From assembly GCA_947632515.1 (NCBI GenBank), contig CANRPO010000005.1, positions 1-64,000 of the forward strand: a DNA stretch of 64,000 bases. The letters are read 5' to 3'. Source of the stretch: an uncultured Lachnospiraceae bacterium. Lineage in GTDB: Bacteria; Bacillota; Clostridia; Lachnospirales; Lachnospiraceae. The first letter of the stretch is position 1; the number at the start of each line of letters is the position of its first letter. This document shows positions 60,358 to 64,000 of the stretch, piece after piece. A program made the position numbers and the translations under genes. The notes under the pieces were generated by a model. That model was not told the origin of the DNA and searched no databases. It was given only the letters and a program-made list of their open reading frames with translations.

Positions 60358-60432
60358 AACAAAAAGACAGGAAAACACTTCAACCACACAGCTGCATCAA
60401 ACCAATTTTTTTAAAAAAAGGAGTGATTTTCT
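60358..60432 (+). other. Leader of the first pilin-like gene with complementarity to the small RNA
   Basis: GAAAACACTTCAACCACA (60371-60388) is identical in 17 of 18 positions to + strand 41370-41387, so it can pair with the 5' end of the candidate minus-strand RNA. A T/A stretch and the SD aaaaggagtg follow. Confidence 0.4.
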
Positions 60433-60885
60433 ATGTCAAGTCTTGTTGAAAAAGTAATTGCCATCGGCGGCGTCACTATCGGAGCGCTTATATTGCTTGG
60501 AGTCCTGTTTACCTCGATTAACAAGGGAAAGGATTTCACTGAATCCGCAAATGACAAACTTACGTCAATGTCGATAGCGGTAGAGGAAAGCGACTACACG
60601 CGGTATGACGGCGCTATCGTGACCGGGTCGGATGTGGTGAGTGCGATCAAATATTTTGATTCCACGGACGATGTGTGCATCACCGTAACCACGAGCAAAG
60701 GAACAAACAACTTTATATTCACGGGGCCGGATCTGTCTACGCCGTCGGATATTTCCGTGGCAAACACGAGGGACAAGACAAGCCAGTATTACATCAACCC
60801 CGGTTCTAAATTTCTGGGTGAGTGCGTCAGGGATTCGGACGGGACAATCACAAATATCATCTTTACGGTGCAGACGACGCCGTAA
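60433..60885 (+). CDS. Pilin-like protein 1
   Basis: A 150-aa protein with a short polar start and one N-terminal hydrophobic helix (about 8-28, VIAIGGVTIGALILLGVLFT), then a soluble domain rich in Thr, Ser, Asp. This is a major pilin candidate: first of three such genes after the platform, and the only one with its own spacer and a downstream stabilising hairpin. There is no classical prepilin cleavage motif G|xxxxE, and no prepilin peptidase is present in the window. No cysteine pair typical of sorting; no LPxTG. Confidence 0.6.
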   Translation: MSSLVEKVIAIGGVTIGALILLGVLFTSINKGKDFTESANDKLTSMSIAVEESDYTRYDGAIVTGSDVVSAIKYFDSTDDVCITVTTSKGTNNFIFTGPDLSTPSDISVANTRDKTSQYYINPGSKFLGECVRDSDGTITNIIFTVQTTP

Positions 60886-60896
60886 CAGAAAAGAAG

Positions 60897-60933
60897 GGAA
60901 TGTGACATCCGGTTTATCCGGGTATCACATTCC
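60897..60933 (+). promoter_or_regulatory. Intercistronic hairpin after pilin-like gene 1
   Basis: GGAATGTGA (60897-60905)/TCACATTCC (60925-60933) perfect arms with an inner CCGG/CCGG stem, no T tract. Likely an mRNA 3'-end stabiliser that favours the first pilin over the next. Confidence 0.6.
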
Positions 60934-60951
60934 AATGCCGGAGGTGGCCTT

Positions 60952-61410
60952 ATGAGTTCTTTAATGTACAAATTTTACCTGATGGCCGCGGAGACTTTTG
61001 CCTGTATAACGATTATCTTTCTGATATTCGGGATAGCGGATAAAAACGAAGAGATCGAGCAGGAAGTGAATGCCTCCGTAAACAGGAAGATTGATATTGC
61101 GGCGACTTATGAGGATTATGAATCGCCGGAGGCATATGAAACGGGAATCGGCAGCAATAATCTGTATCTTACGGGAGGGGCGCTGCTGTCGGAACTCATC
61201 ACCTATGACGGATCCGTGACGGTTCAGGTCAATGACATGGTGATCAATGGGTACAGGACACCAACGGGGGAGGATGTCTTTGAATACATGGCAAAATACG
61301 GCGTGCCGGATGATCTGGCGGATACCGTGTCTGTCACCAGACAGTATGAAAAGACCTATACCGCCGACAGGAACGGAAAACTGGTAAAAGTCATGTACAG
61401 ACTGCGATAA
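60952..61410 (+). CDS. Pilin-like protein 2
   Basis: A 152-aa protein with an N-terminal hydrophobic helix (ETFACITIIFLIFGIAD, about 12-28) and an acidic soluble domain. Size and layout resemble minor pilins. It is preceded by ggaggtgg and follows the intercistronic hairpin. Function inferred from neighbours only. Confidence 0.55.
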   Translation: MSSLMYKFYLMAAETFACITIIFLIFGIADKNEEIEQEVNASVNRKIDIAATYEDYESPEAYETGIGSNNLYLTGGALLSELITYDGSVTVQVNDMVINGYRTPTGEDVFEYMAKYGVPDDLADTVSVTRQYEKTYTADRNGKLVKVMYRLR

Positions 61411-61425
61411 AAAGGAGTAATTCGT

Positions 61426-61968
61426 ATGATTCAGGAGTTTTTGACCCCGGTTAATTATGTGGTAGGTATATTTTTGGTAGCAATTTTAGGGATAGGCACT
61501 CTCTGTCTTAAAATGGACTCGAATGCACAGAGTTTATGCAACGATGCTGTGGTAGAGTTCGTTGACAAGGCCCGCGCATCAGGCTATATCTCCGCGGAAT
61601 CTTATACGGAAATGATGCAGCGCATCAATGCAACAAATAATCTGTATCAGGTATCTTTCAGACATGAATCCAAAACATCCGTCCCTCAGACAAACGATGC
61701 GGGGCAGACTACGGGCGACGTGGTGAATGCCTATAATGCGTACTATCAGGATGAGATCCTGGGTTACATCTTCGAGGGGGACGGTTCAGCCGGATTCCAC
61801 AATTACCCTTTGAAAAACGGAGATTATATCCAGGTGACTTTTGAACTGAAAGAACCTACCCTTGCCACCAGAATCGTCACTTTTTTTTCTGCGCGTGCCC
61901 CTAAAACCATCTCGGGTTCCTACGGCGGGTATGTAGGCAGCACGGAAGAAAACGGGAACGCATACTAG
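61426..61968 (+). CDS. Pilin-like protein 3
   Basis: A 180-aa protein with an N-terminal hydrophobic helix (VVGIFLVAILGIGTLCL, about 11-27) and a soluble domain with FVDKARASGYISAESYTEMM, a helix-rich motif often seen in TadE/F-like or pseudopilin proteins of Firmicutes. It is 15 nt after pilin-like 2 with SD aaaggag. Confidence 0.55.
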   Translation: MIQEFLTPVNYVVGIFLVAILGIGTLCLKMDSNAQSLCNDAVVEFVDKARASGYISAESYTEMMQRINATNNLYQVSFRHESKTSVPQTNDAGQTTGDVVNAYNAYYQDEILGYIFEGDGSAGFHNYPLKNGDYIQVTFELKEPTLATRIVTFFSARAPKTISGSYGGYVGSTEENGNAY

Positions 61969-61977
61969 GAGGAGTAT

Positions 61978-62679
61978 ATGGATGAACATGTTGTATATCA
62001 GCCGTTTAAGATTACCCCTTTTGACTGGAAGGTAGAGCAGGACGGCATAAGGCAGATTGACGGCAGACAGATGGTTACGGTTATCATCGGGAAGAAACTG
62101 ATTAAGGACGGGGCAGGCAGTATCCTGTCGGAGGAGCCGGTGAAAGAGGATATTTGGCAGGAAACCCTTCTTGGTGTCTTCACGGAAAAGAGCGCATACC
62201 GGGTAAAGGTAAGACCCGGCAAGGTGCCGGGACTCTTTGTTACCTACGGCGGTGAGATGCTCCCTCATAACGACCGGCTGGAAAAGGATATGGAAAGGCT
62301 CATATCTTATCTGGAAACGGCGGACGTTTCCGATGCTGTCGATGTTATGACGGATGGAGTGCTTAACGGAACGATGGAGAAGAGATTCGGCCGGGACACC
62401 CAGAAATTCGTAGCCGATGTCAATCGGGCGCTGCAGGCAGAGTACCCGACGGAACTGGTGGTGGAGGCGTTAAAACATCTCTATCTGTCGGAAAAAAGAG
62501 ATCTTTCTTTGCCGGGCGCGGCGGAAATGCGTTACATGACGGGAGAGGGACTTGTTCTGGCAGCCGGAAAGGTTTTAAAGGGCAGAGTGAAAGGCATATT
62601 TGACGAAGAATATGAGGATGCACTGTTAGATGAACTTCTTTACCGGGTCTTATCCGGAAGACTGTGGGAGAAGGCATAG
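61978..62679 (+). CDS. Unknown soluble protein of the pilus operon
   Basis: A 233-aa protein without membrane segment or signal peptide. A beta-rich N-terminal half (QMVTVIIGKKLIKDG, YRVKVRPGKVPGLFVTYGGE) and a helical C-terminal half (VVEALKHLYLSEKRDL). Not recognised. SD aggagga. Probably a cytoplasmic factor for the pilus. Confidence 0.5.
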   Translation: MDEHVVYQPFKITPFDWKVEQDGIRQIDGRQMVTVIIGKKLIKDGAGSILSEEPVKEDIWQETLLGVFTEKSAYRVKVRPGKVPGLFVTYGGEMLPHNDRLEKDMERLISYLETADVSDAVDVMTDGVLNGTMEKRFGRDTQKFVADVNRALQAEYPTELVVEALKHLYLSEKRDLSLPGAAEMRYMTGEGLVLAAGKVLKGRVKGIFDEEYEDALLDELLYRVLSGRLWEKA

Positions 62680-62696
62680 AAAAGAGGAGTAAGGAC

Positions 62697-63053
62697 ATGA
62701 TCAGAGGACAAAATATAGATACTCTTACCGTGATCCGTGACACCACGGCGGGAAGAGTCTCGGTCTGGATGATGGTGATAATGCTTTTCATGCTGTACAT
62801 GCTCTATCTGGTGGTGCTGTACAGAATGGAAATGGTGCGTCTGGAGCGTTTCGTAAAGCTGAAACACGATCTGGAACAGGAACTTTCAGCCTGCAGAAAA
62901 AGGATGCCCGGCGGTGTGCAGACGGAAACTAAACCAAACGGGAAATTTCCATCCATAAACATAAAGAAATCAGAAAACAGGGAATCAGCCGCAGAAGACA
63001 CGGAAACGATAAATCATTTTAACGATTTGAAACATAACCATAGAAGGTGGTAG
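62697..63053 (+). CDS. Small membrane protein with coiled coil
   Basis: A 118-aa protein: one membrane helix (about 21-43, VWMMVIMLFMLYMLYLVVLY), then a short coiled coil (LERFVKLKHDLEQELSAC) and a polar tail. The start at 62697 follows an SD (aagaggag); an earlier in-frame start lies in the previous gene. The layout resembles a divisome or pilus accessory factor but is not specific. Confidence 0.5.
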   Translation: MIRGQNIDTLTVIRDTTAGRVSVWMMVIMLFMLYMLYLVVLYRMEMVRLERFVKLKHDLEQELSACRKRMPGGVQTETKPNGKFPSINIKKSENRESAAEDTETINHFNDLKHNHRRW

Positions 63054-63059
63054 CGGCTT

Positions 63060-63521
63060 ATGCAGGAAACAAAGACAAATGACATGGTACTGTATCACGG
63101 ATATAGGGTATATCGGGACGGCAGGATCCTCTCGAAAAGGGGTAGGGAAATACAAAGCTATTATTTTACCTATCCCAACTCCCATGTATCTCTGACAATC
63201 GACGGCAAGGTGGTCAAAAAGAACAAAGCGCTGCTTATTTATAATCTGTTCTCCGAGGCGCCGGCAGATACGTCAATAAACGTATTGCGGTTTAAGGACG
63301 GCAATACGGCAAACGCGGATTTTGATAACCTCTACCTGGTAAGCAGAAAGGAGCATTACAAGGAATGTAGGGAACAGGGCCGCGGCAGCAACCGGTTCGA
63401 TGCCAAGACAAAAAAGAAGATCAGAAGGGAATATTACGGGAAAAATGTGTCTTTGCGGGCGCTGTGCAGTAAGTACGGCTGTTCCCTTTTGACCATACAG
63501 AAGATCGTAAACCAGACATAA
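63060..63521 (+). CDS. HNH-derived DNA-binding protein lacking the catalytic His
   Basis: A 153-aa protein similar in layout to NUMOD4/HNH_3 homing endonucleases: YRVYRDGRILSKRG at the start, then ALLIYNLFSEAP, LRFKDGNTANADFDNLYLVS, and a C-terminal helix-turn-helix (VSLRALCSKYGCSLLTIQKI). In active enzymes the core reads 'nHxDGnxxNn..NL' with a catalytic His; here that position is Leu-Arg (VLRFKDGN), so cleavage is doubtful. It may be a domesticated regulator. It follows the pilus genes by 6 nt. Confidence 0.65.
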   Translation: MQETKTNDMVLYHGYRVYRDGRILSKRGREIQSYYFTYPNSHVSLTIDGKVVKKNKALLIYNLFSEAPADTSINVLRFKDGNTANADFDNLYLVSRKEHYKECREQGRGSNRFDAKTKKKIRREYYGKNVSLRALCSKYGCSLLTIQKIVNQT

Positions 63522-63554
63522 ATTTTTCAGAAAAGAATGGAGGAGAGAAAGAAG

Positions 63555-63728
63555 ATGGAAAATGACATGTTCGTTATGCCAAACGGCGTTGTGAATCGTG
63601 AAAAAAATGTTGTTCCGATCGAGTTTGAACCTTTTACGGATGCCACTTATCCGGTTGAATCGGTACGGATCATGAAATACTATCGAAAATTACGGAGACG
63701 GAAGGGATCAAAGAGTCATGTATTGTAA
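63555..63728 (+). CDS. Small unknown protein, 57 aa
   Basis: A 57-aa protein (MENDMFVMPNGVVNREKN start, basic YYRKLRRRKGSK end). The start at 63555 is chosen over 63537 because the SD ggaggag lies between them. Overlaps the following lipoprotein gene by 11 nt. Not recognised. Confidence 0.5.
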   Translation: MENDMFVMPNGVVNREKNVVPIEFEPFTDATYPVESVRIMKYYRKLRRRKGSKSHVL

Positions 63729-64000
63729 GCATTTCAGAAAAACGGCTGTTCTGCTGTTTCTTTTGCTGCCGGCATTGTTTCTGTCCGGCTGTGAAAAGCA
63801 GATCTTTCAGGATAAAGGGGCCAAGTACAGGCTGAAGGCTGTAAATGACTCTGCGCTTGCCGCGGATGTCTATTACGTCAAGGACGGTACGAAGTTCTAT
63901 GAAGTGCATGAGCTGAACCGTTCGGGAAGTGGAAGGGATCCTGATGCCTCGAAATGCGCCTGGGCGGTTAAGGATGAAACCCTGATTCCGTCTTATTACA
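63718..64000 (+). CDS. Lipoprotein, cut by the window end
   Basis: An open frame from ATG 63718 to the window edge (94 codons visible). It begins with a lipoprotein signal peptide (VLLFLLLPALFLSGC) with the lipobox LSGC, lipidated Cys25, then a polar domain (KYRLKAVNDSALAADVYYVK). It would be anchored to the outer face of the membrane. Too short to identify; in this context it may be part of the pilus or exclusion apparatus. SD aaggg upstream. Confidence 0.65.
   Translation, partial: MYCKHFRKTAVLLFLLLPALFLSGCEKQIFQDKGAKYRLKAVNDSALAADVYYVKDGTKFYEVHELNRSGSGRDPDASKCAWAVKDETLIPSYY

Overview
The window reads as part of a large, probably circular, conjugative plasmid of an obligately anaerobic, low-to-mid GC Gram-positive bacterium, most likely a Clostridia/Lachnospiraceae-type gut anaerobe. 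Evidence: an oxygen-sensitive class III ribonucleotide reductase, AGGAGG Shine-Dalgarno sites, a Gram-positive style type IV secretion system with cell-wall hydrolases, an iteron origin with a Rep_3-type initiator, two partition systems, and no rRNA, tRNA or ordinary housekeeping genes. The host call is an inference from protein style, not from a database search.

Layout. 0-12 kb: tyrosine recombinase; anaerobic RNR (nrdG, two tandem paralogues, nrdD); an LPD-like protein; a BrnT-type toxin with a small overlapping antitoxin; a small divergent HTH operon; a MoxR-type AAA+ ATPase paired with an HExxH/VWA protein. 12-20.7 kb: DNA replication and recombination set (SSB, CHC2/Toprim primase-like protein, YqaJ-type exonuclease, RecD2-like helicase) with unknown partners. 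20.7-26.5 kb: a signal peptidase I fused to a large Ig-like ectodomain, an XRE regulator, two membrane proteins and an unknown two-gene operon. 26.5-30.3 kb: ParAB (minus strand) divergent from ParM/ParR-like genes. 30.4-39 kb: type IV secretion core (pilin-like protein, VirB6-like, C39-peptidase protein, PrgI/VirB3-like, VirB4). 39-44.1 kb: two unknown proteins, a candidate small RNA, the iteron origin and the initiator. 44.3-64 kb: VirD4 coupling protein, zinc-ribbon and collagen-like and coiled-coil surface proteins, an NlpC/P60-SleB hydrolase, then a Tad/type IV-pilus-like operon (CpaB, two CpaE-like, CpaF, a double TadB/C, pilin-like proteins), an HNH-derived regulator and a lipoprotein cut by the window end.

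Three non-coding patterns tie the plasmid together. (1) An 11-bp palindrome GTATANTATAC occurs perfectly 13 times and with one mismatch twice, always in intergenic promoter regions, embedding or lying just downstream of the -10 box; it looks like a plasmid-wide operator or specialised promoter element. (2) Five operons (RNR, MoxR/VWA, SSB, exonuclease/helicase, 25 kb operon) begin with the same leader: that promoter, about 35 nt of A/T, an intrinsic-terminator-like hairpin with a U tract, a second short hairpin of variable sequence but conserved shape, then the SD. A promoterless relative precedes the primase gene. This suggests attenuation or processive antitermination. (3) The pilin-like/VirB6 promoter and the VirD4 promoter share a 33-bp palindromic element and the same TTGCAA promoter.

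All calls come from reading sequence and motifs by eye; small-feature coordinates may be off by one or two bases.
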